A stretch of DNA of 49,396 nucleotides, taken from positions 1 through 49,396 of the forward strand of contig NZ_AUDD01000021.1 of the NCBI RefSeq assembly GCF_000425285.1. The letters are read 5' to 3'. The position numbers were made by a program, and so were the translations under genes. Positions 6,950 through 15,885 of this stretch are shown one piece after another (the first letter of the stretch is position 1; the number at the start of each line of letters is the position of its first letter). The notes under the pieces are model-generated. The model did not search any database. It was not told where the DNA came from and was given only the letters and a program-made list of their open reading frames with translations. This stretch comes from Acidipropionibacterium jensenii DSM 20535. Lineage in GTDB: Bacteria; Actinomycetota; Actinomycetes; Propionibacteriales; Propionibacteriaceae.

Positions 6950-9655
6950 TCAGCGTCCCGACCGGGTCGTTCCCCGCCTGGGTGGGGCCGACAGGGGATC
7001 CTCGGGCCACGGGTGCTTGATGTAGCGGCCGCGGTTCTCGGCGCGCACCTGCGGGTAGGCGTGGCGCCAGAAGCTGGCCAGGTCGTCGGTGACCGCCAGT
7101 GGCCGGCGGGCCGGCGACAGCAGGTGGAGGACCACCTTCACCCGGCCGTCGCACACCGTGGGGCCGTGCGACCAGCCGAAGCACTCCTGGAGTTTGACGG
7201 CCAGCACGGGTGCCAGATCGGAGTCCACCGGCGGGTAGTCCAGCCGGATGTGGGATCCGGTGGGCACCTGGACGGCCTCGGGGACCAGCTCGTCCAGCCG
7301 CCCGGCGGCCGGCCAGGGCAGCAGCCGTCGCAGCGCCGAGGCCATCGAGACCCCGCCCGCCGACCGGCCCCGGGCCAGCGCGTCGATCTCGGGTCCGAGC
7401 CACTCCTCGGCGCGGGCCACCAGGGTCTCCTCGTCCATTCCCGGCCAGGGATCGCCCATCACCCGGTGCAGCAGGCCCAGCCGGTTCCGCAGCTCGACGG
7501 CGTTGCGGCTCCACACGAACATCCCGTGTCCACAGGCCGGGTCCAGACCCAGCCCCTCGCTGCGCAGGCCCTCCAGCACCGCCGGACGGGCCAGAGCGCG
7601 CCGGGGCCGGGTGGGGGTGGAGGTCAGCACGATGGCGCCGAGGCGGTGCTCACGGCGTCCGACCACCTTCCCAGACCGCCAGACCGCCGTGTCCTCGGTG
7701 TGGTCCAGGGTGCGGGCGGCCGCCATCGCCGAACCCTCGTCGATCGGCACCGCGGCCCGGATGAGAGCCCCGGATCCGGAACGACCGGGTGACCGGGTGG
7801 TCTCCGCGACGGCCAGCCAGGCCGATCCGGCGAGCCGTGAGCCGCGGGGCAGGTCGGCACCGGTCCCGCAGGCCAGCAGGTATCCGCCCGATCCCTCGGC
7901 GCGACGTCGGGCGATCCAGCCCGGATGGGCCAGGGCGACCACCGTGGCGACCACTGTGTCGGTCGAGGGATGCGGGTCTGCCGCGGGATGCGGGTCTGCC
8001 GCGGGATGCGGGTCTGCCGCGGGATGCGGGTCTGCCGAGAGATGGGCGTCCGTCAAGGGACGAGCGCCTCGCGAGGACCCGCCCTCCGTCACCAGGCGCT
8101 CCAGCCGGGCGGCCTGCTGACGCCAGGCGCGTGCGGCCGGGTGGCGTCCCGATCTGAGCGACCTCAGCAGGGCCACCAGGTCGCCCTCATCGGCGCGGGC
8201 GTCGGAGGCCAGCATGGCGACCACCTCGGCGGCGTGCCGGGCACCGATGCTGCCCGCCGACTCCAGCAGGGCGCGGGCCAGCCGCGGGTCGACCGGGATC
8301 TGGGCCAGTGCCCGTCCGGTGGCGGTGGCCCGTCCGTCGGCCTCGACCGCACCCAGTTGGCGCAGTTCCTCCTCGGCCTCGGCGACCCGGTCTACCGGCA
8401 GCGGGGTCGGCAGGGCCATCCCCTCTCCGCGCGGGGATCCCCAGCAGGCCAGCGCCAGCAGCGGTCCGACCAGATCGGCGTGACGCACCTCGGGCGGGGG
8501 CTCCTCGTCCATCCCCGCCCAGTCCTCGGCCCGCAGGCAGCGGACGGCGACGCCGGGTCCCAGCCGTGCGGCGCGGCCGGCCCGCTGGACGGCCGAGGCC
8601 TTCGACTCGCGGACCGTCACCAGTCCGGTCATCCCCCGGCCCTTGTCCAGTCGCGGCTCCCGCGACAGCCCGGAGTCGACCACCAGACGCACCCCGGGCA
8701 CCGTGAGCGAGGACTCCGCGACCGAGGTGGACACCACGATCCGGGGGCGCGACGAGGGGGTCAGCGCCCGGTCCTGATCGCGGGCCTCCATTCCTCCCGA
8801 CAGGGCCAGGACGTCGACCCCGGCGAGTTCGGGACGACCCGACAGCCCGCGCACCACGGCATCGACCTCCCGTCCCCCGGGGGCGAAGACCAGGGCGGAG
8901 GGGGGTCCGCCGGTCCCGGCCGACCGGTCGACGTCCCCGGCCTTCCCGTCGGCGGGGTGGGAGAGGAGGTCGTGCATTGCGGTGGCGGTCACCTCGGCAA
9001 GATGTCCCAGGAAGTCCCGGGTCACTCCTCGCGCATCGGTCGGGGAGCCGGCGGCCGGTGCCCAGCGGACCTCCAGGGGATGGAGCACCGAACCGATCTC
9101 GACCACCGCGGCCGGCTCCTCCGAGCCCAGCAGACCGGCCCAGAAGTCGGCGTCCAGGGTGGCCGACATCGCGACCACCGTGAGGTCCTCCCGCAGCTCG
9201 GCGAGGTCGTGAACCATCGCCAGGGCCAGGTCGGAGTCCAGGTGCCGCTCGTGGACCTCGTCGAGAATCACGGTGGAGACGCCGTCCAGCTCCGAATCGT
9301 GCAGCAGCCGCGAGAGCAGCACCCCGGTGGTGACGAACTCCACCCGGGTGGCCCGGGTGGTGCTGGACTCGCCGCGCACGGTGTGGCCGGCGAACTGGCC
9401 CGGCCGGGTGCCGGTGAGGGCGGCCAGCCGGCGCGCGGCGGCCCTGGCGGCGATCCGGCGCGGCTGGGTGACGATCACCCTGCCCGACCGGCCCGTCTCC
9501 TCAGCGACCGCGGCGGCCAGCGGCGGGACGAAGGTGGTCTTCCCGGTGCCCGGCGGGGCCTGGACGACCAGGCAGCCGGTGGCCAGGCCGTCTCTGAGTG
9601 GGTGCTCGTGTGCGGCGACCGGCAGTCCGGCGCCGATCCGTGCCAGGTCGATCAC
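6950..9655 (-). CDS. hrpB: ATP-dependent helicase HrpB
   Basis: This 901-residue DEAH-type superfamily 2 helicase has motif I APPGTGKTTF near residue 35, motif II DEVHERHLD, motif III MSATLD, motif VI region QRAGRAARLGPG, and the HrpB C-terminal domain with HPWPEDP near the end. The RNA substrate and role of bacterial HrpB are not settled. The start is GTG 9655, overlapping the stop of the upstream NUDIX gene as GTGA, with GGGAG upstream; TTG 9658 is an alternative. About residues 540-565 hold a species-type insertion, DPHPAA repeated four times, encoded by an 18-bp tandem repeat. Confidence 0.94.
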   Translation of the reverse strand: MIDLARIGAGLPVAAHEHPLRDGLATGCLVVQAPPGTGKTTFVPPLAAAVAEETGRSGRVIVTQPRRIAARAAARRLAALTGTRPGQFAGHTVRGESSTTRATRVEFVTTGVLLSRLLHDSELDGVSTVILDEVHERHLDSDLALAMVHDLAELREDLTVVAMSATLDADFWAGLLGSEEPAAVVEIGSVLHPLEVRWAPAAGSPTDARGVTRDFLGHLAEVTATAMHDLLSHPADGKAGDVDRSAGTGGPPSALVFAPGGREVDAVVRGLSGRPELAGVDVLALSGGMEARDQDRALTPSSRPRIVVSTSVAESSLTVPGVRLVVDSGLSREPRLDKGRGMTGLVTVRESKASAVQRAGRAARLGPGVAVRCLRAEDWAGMDEEPPPEVRHADLVGPLLALACWGSPRGEGMALPTPLPVDRVAEAEEELRQLGAVEADGRATATGRALAQIPVDPRLARALLESAGSIGARHAAEVVAMLASDARADEGDLVALLRSLRSGRHPAARAWRQQAARLERLVTEGGSSRGARPLTDAHLSADPHPAADPHPAADPHPAADPHPSTDTVVATVVALAHPGWIARRRAEGSGGYLLACGTGADLPRGSRLAGSAWLAVAETTRSPGRSGSGALIRAAVPIDEGSAMAAARTLDHTEDTAVWRSGKVVGRREHRLGAIVLTSTPTRPRRALARPAVLEGLRSEGLGLDPACGHGMFVWSRNAVELRNRLGLLHRVMGDPWPGMDEETLVARAEEWLGPEIDALARGRSAGGVSMASALRRLLPWPAAGRLDELVPEAVQVPTGSHIRLDYPPVDSDLAPVLAVKLQECFGWSHGPTVCDGRVKVVLHLLSPARRPLAVTDDLASFWRHAYPQVRAENRGRYIKHPWPEDPLSAPPRRGTTRSGR
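7967..8038. repeat. 18-bp tandem repeat inside hrpB, 4 copies
   Basis: The unit GGGATGCGGGTCTGCCGC starts at 7967, 7985, 8003 and 8021, the last with one change. It encodes the in-frame hexapeptide repeat DPHPAA in the linker between the helicase core and the C-terminal domain. Copy number probably varies between strains without breaking the frame. Confidence 0.92.
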
Positions 9656-10263
9656 CAAGAGGTCTCCCGGGCATCCTCAGGATCCGGGGCGGTGGCCTCT
9701 GCGACCGTGCGGTCGGTGAGCGGTTCGGGCTCGGCGTCGCGCAGACTCCACCGGGTGGCCGGGATCTCGTACCAGCACCCCACCACCCGATCGGCCAGCA
9801 TCGTCATGATCGCGACGGCGTCTGGCTCGGCGTCGGGGTGCACGGCGTACTCCTGGGGGGTGAGCCAGGCGAGCTCGCGGGACTCCCCGGGCCGCGGGTC
9901 GTGGGCCGGATCCTGATCGGTGGTGAGGACCATGATCAGATCGGAGTGGAAATGCCCCTGATAAGGGGAATGAGTGTTCATCACGGCCGGAACCGGGTGC
10001 ATGATGTCGTGCACGCCGTCGTGCATCTGCGGCAGCGGCTGCAGGACGTTGAACTGGCCGACCTCGTAGCCGGTCTCCTCGCGCATCTCGTGGATCAGCG
10101 CCTGCCAGGGATTCTCGGTGTGCTCGATGTGACCGCCCGGCTGCAACCAGATCCCCATCTTCCGGTGCTTGTGAACCAGACCCCGCCAGACGCCGTCGAC
10201 GTTCCGGAAGATCCAGGCGCTGATGGTGATGTCATGGCCATGGGCCTCGGTGTTCAGGTGCAC
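9652..10263 (-). CDS. NUDIX hydrolase
   Basis: This 203-residue NUDIX hydrolase has the box GHIEHTENPWQALIHEMREE followed by TGYE. It fits G-x5-E-x7-R-E-U-x-E-E-x-G-U except that the first Arg is His; the metal-binding EE pair is kept. Such enzymes cleave nucleoside diphosphates linked to another moiety; the substrate is not readable. The frame is open far upstream, through the repeat region, but I choose the GTG at 10263 (VHLNTEAHGHD): it matches where the family fold begins and has TAATCT 7 nt upstream. The stop overlaps the hrpB start (GTGA), so hrpB is probably co-translated. Confidence 0.88.
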   Translation of the reverse strand: MHLNTEAHGHDITISAWIFRNVDGVWRGLVHKHRKMGIWLQPGGHIEHTENPWQALIHEMREETGYEVGQFNVLQPLPQMHDGVHDIMHPVPAVMNTHSPYQGHFHSDLIMVLTTDQDPAHDPRPGESRELAWLTPQEYAVHPDAEPDAVAIMTMLADRVVGCWYEIPATRWSLRDAEPEPLTDRTVAEATAPDPEDARETSW

Positions 10264-10270
10264 AGTCGCT

Positions 10271-10276
10271 AGATTA
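10271..10276 (-). promoter_or_regulatory. -10 box (TAATCT) of a leaderless promoter
   Basis: On the minus strand TAATCT ends 7 nt before the GTG start of the NUDIX gene. It drives the NUDIX-hrpB pair. Confidence 0.6.
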
Positions 10277-10291
10277 GGCGGGGAGACGACT

Positions 10292-10411
10292 CCCCTGCAC
10301 CCCTCGTGGCGGCAGCACCGCGGACACCACGGCCCGCCGCGCCGGCCACACCCCCTGCACCCCTCGTGGCGGCAGCACCGCGGACACCACGGCCCGCCGC
10401 GCCGGCCACAC
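10292..10411. repeat. perfect 60-bp direct duplication, upstream of ndh
   Basis: Two identical 60-bp units, 10292-10351 and 10352-10411, contain CTCGTGGCGGCAGCACCGCG and a GCCCGCCGCGCCGGC stretch. They lie in the 276-bp region between the divergent NUDIX and ndh genes. I see no open frame with coding character here; any frame through it is a shadow. Confidence 0.95.
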
Positions 10412-10539
10412 CCCCACCCCCTCGGACTCTGCCGAGAAGTGAAGAATCGCACTTTGTGAGGGTCAGCTACTAACGTGTTCTCAGCACAACCAGTACCCTG
10501 CGCCGGCGAATCCTGCCCAGCGACATCCCGGAGGTCTTG

Positions 10540-11919
10540 ATGCAGCTCTCTCAACTGTTCCCCACACTTGGTCACGACGCGGCGTTCACGAGCCGGCACC
10601 CCCGGGTCTCCGTCGTCGGTGGCGGCTTCGGCGGAATGGCGGCCGCCAAGGCCCTGGCCGCCGAGGGATGCCACGTCGACATCATCGACCGACACCCCTA
10701 CACCACCTTCCAGCCGCTGCTGTACCAGGTGGCCACTGGCGGCCTGAACCCCGGCGACGTCACCTACCGGCTGCGCAGCTTCGCCGCCAAGCTCGGCTCC
10801 CACGCCCGGTTCCGCCGCGCCTCGGTGACCAGCATCGACACCGAGAACCGCCTGGTCCACTGCGACAACGGCGAGCCCATCGAGTACGACTACCTCGTGC
10901 TGGCCCAGGGCGTCGGCGCCAACTTCTTCGGCACCCCCGGGGCGGCCGAGCACTCCTACACGATCTACACCCGCGGCTCCTCGCTGACCGCCCGCGACGT
11001 CATCTTCTCCAACCTGGAGGCCCTCGACACCGACGTCTCCAAGACCTTCGACGTCATCATCGTCGGCGGCGGCCCCACCGGGGTCGAGACGGCCGGCACC
11101 CTGGCCGAGATGAAGTCGATCGGTATTCCGGCGATCTTCCCCGACGTCTCCATCGACCGGGTGCACGTCGCCCTGGTCGAGATGGGATCCCACCTGCTGG
11201 CCCCCTTCGACTCCAGCCTGCGCCACTACACCCGCCGCCAGCTCCAGAAGCGCGGCGTCGACGTGCGCACCGACACCGCCATCGCCGAGGTCCGCGAGGA
11301 CTCGGTGCTGCTCAAGGACGGCCACGAGCTGCCCGCCGACATGGTGATCTGGGCCGCCGGCGTCGGGGCCCACAAGGTCGCCATGGACTGGGGCTTCGAG
11401 ACCGGCCGCGGCGGCCGCATCGTCACCGACTCCACCCTCCGGGTGCACGGCCACGACAACATCTTCGCGGTCGGCGACGGCGCCATCATCGACGACAACC
11501 CGCTTCCCCAGCTGGCCCAGCCGGCGATTCAGGGCGGCCAGCTGATCGCCCGCCAGATCGTCAACCTGGAGAACAACAGGCCGCTGGAGACCTTCCAGTA
11601 CGTCGACAAGGGCACGATGGCCACCATCGGCCGCAATGCCGCCGTCGTCCAGCTCGCCAACGGCCCCAAGCTCACCGGTTTGCTGGCCTGGCTGGTCTGG
11701 GTGACCATTCACATCTACTCCCTGCTGGGCGGCCGCAACCGCATCCAGGCGATGGTCAACCTGGGCTCGCGCTACCTCACCTTCAACCGCGAGGCCGGTG
11801 CGATCGTCGGCGACGTCCTCACCGCCGACGGCAACCCGGGCAAGGGCGACTCGGAGTCCTTCCGCAAGGCGATCGCCGAGGAGATGGAGTCCTCCGACAA
11901 GGACACCGACAAGGCCTGA
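10540..11919 (+). CDS. ndh: type II NADH dehydrogenase (NDH-2)
   Basis: This 459-residue single-subunit NADH:quinone oxidoreductase is bound to the cytoplasmic face of the membrane and does not pump protons. The FAD fold VVGGGFGGMAAAKALA is near residues 20-35, the NADH fold VIIVGGGPTGVETAGTLAEM near 170, and the FAD-closing motif IFAVGDGA near 310. A C-terminal hydrophobic/amphipathic region (TGLLAWLVWVTIHIYSLLGG) serves membrane attachment. I chose ATG 10540 with GGAGG 5 nt upstream; a TTG three bases earlier is too close to that site. A strong terminator follows, so it is monocistronic. Confidence 0.95.
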   Translation: MQLSQLFPTLGHDAAFTSRHPRVSVVGGGFGGMAAAKALAAEGCHVDIIDRHPYTTFQPLLYQVATGGLNPGDVTYRLRSFAAKLGSHARFRRASVTSIDTENRLVHCDNGEPIEYDYLVLAQGVGANFFGTPGAAEHSYTIYTRGSSLTARDVIFSNLEALDTDVSKTFDVIIVGGGPTGVETAGTLAEMKSIGIPAIFPDVSIDRVHVALVEMGSHLLAPFDSSLRHYTRRQLQKRGVDVRTDTAIAEVREDSVLLKDGHELPADMVIWAAGVGAHKVAMDWGFETGRGGRIVTDSTLRVHGHDNIFAVGDGAIIDDNPLPQLAQPAIQGGQLIARQIVNLENNRPLETFQYVDKGTMATIGRNAAVVQLANGPKLTGLLAWLVWVTIHIYSLLGGRNRIQAMVNLGSRYLTFNREAGAIVGDVLTADGNPGKGDSESFRKAIAEEMESSDKDTDKA

Positions 11920-11936
11920 TCCGCCGACCCTCAGCT

Positions 11937-11976
11937 CAGCAGCGGCCTGCCAGGGATGCCTGGCAGGCCGCTGCTG
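11937..11976. terminator. terminator hairpin after ndh
   Basis: A perfect 18-bp stem (11937-11954 against 11959-11976) has a GATG loop and starts 17 bp after the ndh stop. It may serve the convergent sulfurtransferase gene as well. There is no long T-run. Confidence 0.85.
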
Positions 11977-12077
11977 TACTCAGGGACGCCGTCCGGCGCA
12001 GGTCACCCTCAGAGCCGGAGAACCCCGTCAGATCGGGCCGGACAGCCACCGGCGGGCCGCCATCCCACACCCCGGCC

Positions 12078-12911
12078 TCAGGGCCCGGTGACGACCTGCG
12101 GCCCATCGGGCCGGCCCCACTCGCTCCACGATCCGTCGTAGACCCTGACATCCTCGCGGCCGGCCAGCACGGCGGCCAGCGCCACCACACAGGCGGTGAC
12201 CCCCGAGCCGCAGCTGGCGACCACTCCAGGACGCGGGCAGACGTCGTCCACCCGGGCCGCCATCCGTTCGGCCGGGATGAGCGCACCGGCCTCCTGCAGC
12301 TCGGTGTAGGGCAGGTTGACCGCGCCGGCCATGTGACCGGCCCGGAGCCCCGGCCGCGGCTCCTGCTGCTCGCCGGTGAAACGGGCCCGGGAACGGGCGT
12401 CGACCACGGTCTGCCGATCGGATGCCAGCGCCGCCAGGACGTCCTGCTCGTCGACGATGAGCCCGCTGCGCGGATGCACGACGACATCGCCGGCCGGCGG
12501 TTGCGGCGTCGGTGAGGTGGTGAGCCGGTGGCCCGCCCGCGCCCAGGCAGGGTTGCCGCCGTCCAGGATCGAGACCTCGTCGATCCCCATCGAGCGCAGC
12601 ATCCACCAGGGGCGGGCAGCGGCGAACAGGAAGTCGGTCTCGGTGACCACGAGATGGCAGTCGGTCCGCACGCCCAGGGCCTGCAGCGAGGCCTGGAAGG
12701 ACTCGGCTGAGGGCATGGTGTGGGGCAGGCCGGTGGTCTGGTCGCTCATCGGGCCGTCCAGATCGAAGCGCAGCGCCCCGGGGATGTGCGGGGCGGTGGG
12801 CGCGGCGCCCATCGAGGCATCGAGGACAAGGATGCGGCCGGCGTCGGGGCCGGCCAGGGCGGTGGCGAGCTCCTCGACGGTGACGACGGGGGTGGGCAGC
12901 AGCGAGGTCAT
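12078..12911 (-). CDS. sseA: sulfurtransferase, two rhodanese domains
   Basis: This 277-residue thiosulfate/3-mercaptopyruvate sulfurtransferase has an N-terminal rhodanese domain with VLDASMG, IPGALRFDLDG and DGGNPAW, and a C-terminal domain with the catalytic loop CGSGVTA (Cys near residue 233) and VYDGSWSEWG. The CGSGVTA loop is typical of mercaptopyruvate-type enzymes. It moves sulfane sulfur to thiol acceptors or cyanide. The start is ATG at 12911. It is convergent with ndh and shares its terminator region. The symbol follows common actinobacterial usage; the preferred substrate is not proven by sequence. Confidence 0.88.
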   Translation of the reverse strand: MTSLLPTPVVTVEELATALAGPDAGRILVLDASMGAAPTAPHIPGALRFDLDGPMSDQTTGLPHTMPSAESFQASLQALGVRTDCHLVVTETDFLFAAARPWWMLRSMGIDEVSILDGGNPAWARAGHRLTTSPTPQPPAGDVVVHPRSGLIVDEQDVLAALASDRQTVVDARSRARFTGEQQEPRPGLRAGHMAGAVNLPYTELQEAGALIPAERMAARVDDVCPRPGVVASCGSGVTACVVALAAVLAGREDVRVYDGSWSEWGRPDGPQVVTGP

Positions 12912-12982
12912 GGAGTGATCATCCCACCCCGGTCGGCGTCATCTGGTGGCGAAGACCCCGTGATTCCCGGACCCGGGCGCAC

Positions 12983-12988
12983 TAGCCT
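12983..12988 (+). promoter_or_regulatory. -10 box (TAGCCT) of a leaderless promoter
   Basis: TAGCCT ends 6 nt before the ATG at 12995 and no Shine-Dalgarno sequence is present. Confidence 0.6.
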
Positions 12989-12994
12989 CGGCGC

Positions 12995-13249
12995 ATGGAC
13001 AGGAACACGATCCTCATCATCGCAGGTGCTGCCGTCGTCGGTGGCCTCGTCGTCGCGCTGCGCCGCCGGGGTCGCCACGACTCCCAGGACCTCGCCCCCG
13101 GCAGCATCAACGGCGAGCTGCGCGACCTGGAGAAGGCCAGCCGTCGGCGCGGCCGCGGGCATCGGAACTCTCCGCTGGCCGACGGTCATGCCACCCCGGC
13201 CGGTGGCCAGGGGCGCGTCAAGACCGCACCGGCCTACTTCAAGGCCTGA
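12995..13249 (+). CDS. small membrane-anchored protein, hypothetical
   Basis: This 84-residue protein has one N-terminal hydrophobic helix (ILIIAGAAVVGGLVVAL) followed at once by a basic stretch (RRRGRH), so the tail should be cytoplasmic. The tail is polar and Gly/Arg-rich (SRRRGRGHRN) and ends APAYFKA. The function is unknown. It is probably leaderless and monocistronic, divergent from the sulfurtransferase. A short CCGGC/GCCGG hairpin follows the stop. Confidence 0.6.
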   Translation: MDRNTILIIAGAAVVGGLVVALRRRGRHDSQDLAPGSINGELRDLEKASRRRGRGHRNSPLADGHATPAGGQGRVKTAPAYFKA

Positions 13250-13306
13250 TCCGGCAAGCCGGCACCACTCTGGGAAGGGGCGAGTGCACCGCCAGTTCCG
13301 AGCCCG

Positions 13307-14614
13307 TCATCCAATACGGACTCGGGATGCCTGCGTCATGCCGCGAAGCGACGCCGACAGCCGCGCGGCCAGCCGGCTCGGAGTTTTCCGCACGCGGTAC
13401 TGGAGCCGTCCAGACCAGGTTCGGGAACGCCCGTCACGCCACTCCGACATCACCTCCTCGAGCACCATACTTAGCCGCTTACCAGCCGCGGTGCGCGAGT
13501 ACACGGTCTCTATCAACTCCTGCTCGCGCGCAAACCACCGGGCACGCGTGTCCGGATCGGCGCCCACAACCCGTCTCACCCCTGAGGCGATGTCGTCTGG
13601 ATCCACCACGGCGCCGATCTCGTCATCACTGATGACGTTGCGTAGCGGGCGTCGCGCATTTGTTACCACCGGCACCCCGACGGCCATGTAGTCAAACAAC
13701 TTTGTCGGGCTCATCCCCTTATCGAAGACCGGGATAGGGGCCACCACGTGCAGGCCGATGTCGCAGGCCCTGAGAAGCTTCGGCACTTCAGTCTTGGGAA
13801 TGGGGTCGCGGAACTCAATATTGGTGATCCCTCGGCTCTTGGCGTCCTCGACGCAGGCCTGCTTATCACCGCCCTCGCCGACCAGCAGGAAATGCACCTC
13901 GGGGCAACGTTCTGCAGCATTGACGATGAGCGGAATACCATCCTTGGTTCCGTGTGATCCGGCGAAGACGGCCGTGAGCCCGTGGATGCCGAACTCCTCG
14001 CGCAACTGCTCGCGACTCTCCTCGACCCGGAACTCGTCCGGCTCCGAGCCGTTGGGAATCACCTCCATCAGCCCCACCGGGTCCACCCCCAGGTCCCGGA
14101 AGTGCTCCGACCAGTCGACGACAGTGACCACCCGCTCCGCGGACTCATACAGGTGCTTCTCCAGCCAAGACAACAGCTTGAAGACCATGCCGTCGGCCGA
14201 CATTCCACCGGCGGAGACCAATGATTCGGGCCACAGATCGCGCACCTCGCAGACATAGGGACGACCTCGTAGGCGAGCGGCCACCAGGGCCGCAACTGGG
14301 TTCAGCAGGTGAGGGCTCGACCCATACACGAGATCCCCCCGGCGCACCGTCGCCGTCACCGCCGCCTCCACAGTGAATACCAGCCACCCCACCAACCGCC
14401 TGATGTCATTGCGCTGGTACCGCGGCACCCAGACCAGAGTAAATCGTGGGTCGTCTGTCCTCAGCCGCGTCTTCGCGTGATGAGCGAAATTAGCACCGAT
14501 GAAGTGCGGCGACCAGCCCGGCGTCCGGCTGAACACATCGACATTTCTCGTCGGACCGACAACCCCGTGTGGTGCGGCGAACTGGTTCACCACGATGACC
14601 TGTCGGTTCGTCAT
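13307..14614 (-). CDS. glycosyltransferase family 4 (WbuB-like), paralogue of 5616-6791
   Basis: This 435-residue GT-B glycosyltransferase keeps the same motif order as the paralogue near 6 kb: VVNQFAAPHGVVGPTRNVDV, EVRDLWPESLVS, VIPNGSEPDEF, GMSPTKLFDYMAVGVPVVTN and NVISDDEIGAVVDPDD. It is longer by a basic C-terminal tail (TWSGRLQYRVRKTPSRLAAR) that could lie on the membrane. The ATG at 14614 has GGAAGGA upstream. It is the last gene of the leftward polysaccharide run that starts at 19673. Codon use is less GC-biased than neighbouring housekeeping genes, in line with exchange of the glycan locus. Confidence 0.88.
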   Translation of the reverse strand: MTNRQVIVVNQFAAPHGVVGPTRNVDVFSRTPGWSPHFIGANFAHHAKTRLRTDDPRFTLVWVPRYQRNDIRRLVGWLVFTVEAAVTATVRRGDLVYGSSPHLLNPVAALVAARLRGRPYVCEVRDLWPESLVSAGGMSADGMVFKLLSWLEKHLYESAERVVTVVDWSEHFRDLGVDPVGLMEVIPNGSEPDEFRVEESREQLREEFGIHGLTAVFAGSHGTKDGIPLIVNAAERCPEVHFLLVGEGGDKQACVEDAKSRGITNIEFRDPIPKTEVPKLLRACDIGLHVVAPIPVFDKGMSPTKLFDYMAVGVPVVTNARRPLRNVISDDEIGAVVDPDDIASGVRRVVGADPDTRARWFAREQELIETVYSRTAAGKRLSMVLEEVMSEWRDGRSRTWSGRLQYRVRKTPSRLAARLSASLRGMTQASRVRIG

Positions 14615-14745
14615 TAAGATCCTTCCGCATTACTCACGGCTGCTCCAGCGGCTCTCACCACATTCGGTGCTGCACCGGAGGACACTTTAACAGGGCCTTC
14701 CCTGTGGCACTTCTGCTCGCCCCTCTCCTTCCTCGGGACCAAGCC

Positions 14746-15885
14746 TCAGGGTCGCCCCACCAGCTCAGCGGTGAGGCCCAGCAGCACCTGAGCCTGGGCC
14801 TCGAAGGTCAGGCCCTTGTCGACCGCCTCCCGGCCGGATCGGCCCATCCTCGCGCACTCGGCCGGGTTCTGCAGCATCTCGGTCAGCACCCGCGCGGTGG
14901 TCGCCACTGACTCCGTGTCGGCAAACCGACCAGCACCGAAGCCAGCGAACATTTGGCGCCAGGCCGGGAAATCCGAAGCGCAGAACGGTACGCCGGCGGC
15001 CATGTACTCGAACAGCTTGGTCGGCAGGGAGCGCAGGTAGTTCGGCAGCGGCGCCAGGAAGACTAGTCCTACCTGAGCGCTGGCCAGCACCTCGGGCACC
15101 TCGGTCGGCGGCACCAGTCCGCGATAATCCACCAGCCCCTCCGCGACAGCAACCGCGACAATCGGCGCGCAACCTCTCAACGGACGCCCCGCCAGCACCA
15201 GATGTGCCTGAGGCACCGTCTCGCGCAGCCCTCGCACAAGGTCGATCATGAAGGACAACTTGCGCTCCTGGCTGAGGTCCCCGGCATAGACCAACCGGCC
15301 GGGGACCGGCGCAGGGCCGGCGGTGAAGTTCGCCAGCCACGGATAGTTGTGCACCACCACGGTGCGAATGTTGGAGAATCCGCCCGCGACCGTCTCGGTG
15401 GCGGCGACAATGCCGTCTGCGCCGCGGTCGGCCAACCCGACCAGCAAACGCGCAGCAAGCTTCATCATCGGGCGGGTCAGCCGGTTCAGGTAAGGCTTGC
15501 TCTCGACCTGTCCCACGAGGTCCTCGTGAGCGTCGTAGACCACCCTGCAGTGGTTCAGCCGGCCCCACAACAGAGCCATTGGGATGAGTTCCGGATCATG
15601 GATCTGCAGCAGCTGGGGACGCAGTCGGCGAAGCACCCGCCAAGCCTCCGGCTGGCCAACCACGATCCTGCGCAGCCGCCCGCCGGTCCTGTGCAGCGCC
15701 ACAACTGGCACCCCGCCATCGTCGCCGTCGCGTTCGGCGCTGATTACCAGGTGGAAGTCATAGCCCGCGGCGGCAAGAGCGCGCGCCTCCTTGTTGAAGA
15801 CGCGGTTGTCGTGACCGTTGTGGACGGTCGACAGGTGCACTACCCGAGGCACGGAGATGGCTCGGGTACCCGTGCTGCTGCTCAT
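14746..15885 (-). CDS. glycosyltransferase family 4
   Basis: This 379-residue GT-B enzyme has an N-terminal domain with VVHLSTVHNGHDNRVFNKEA and IHDPELIPMAL plus YDAHEDLVGQVE, and a C-terminal domain with YAGDLSQERKLSFMIDLV and the E-x7-E-like region PTKLFEYMAAGVPFCASDFP. It is a paralogue of the enzyme at 17235-18371; the two flank the polymerase-like gene. The start ATG at 15885 overlaps the stop of that gene as ATGA, so translation is coupled. It should add one sugar of the repeat unit; the donor is unknown. Confidence 0.88.
   Translation of the reverse strand: MSSSTGTRAISVPRVVHLSTVHNGHDNRVFNKEARALAAAGYDFHLVISAERDGDDGGVPVVALHRTGGRLRRIVVGQPEAWRVLRRLRPQLLQIHDPELIPMALLWGRLNHCRVVYDAHEDLVGQVESKPYLNRLTRPMMKLAARLLVGLADRGADGIVAATETVAGGFSNIRTVVVHNYPWLANFTAGPAPVPGRLVYAGDLSQERKLSFMIDLVRGLRETVPQAHLVLAGRPLRGCAPIVAVAVAEGLVDYRGLVPPTEVPEVLASAQVGLVFLAPLPNYLRSLPTKLFEYMAAGVPFCASDFPAWRQMFAGFGAGRFADTESVATTARVLTEMLQNPAECARMGRSGREAVDKGLTFEAQAQVLLGLTAELVGRP

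Noticed and set aside
10448-10476. Promoter of ndh (TAACGT at 10471)
   Set aside because: TAACGT fits TANNNT but no -35 box is recognisable and the leader would be long; too weak to list.
10264-11712. N-terminal extension of the NUDIX frame
   Set aside because: It is antisense to ndh and the 60-bp repeats. The NUDIX fold begins at the GTG at 10263, which has a -10 box.
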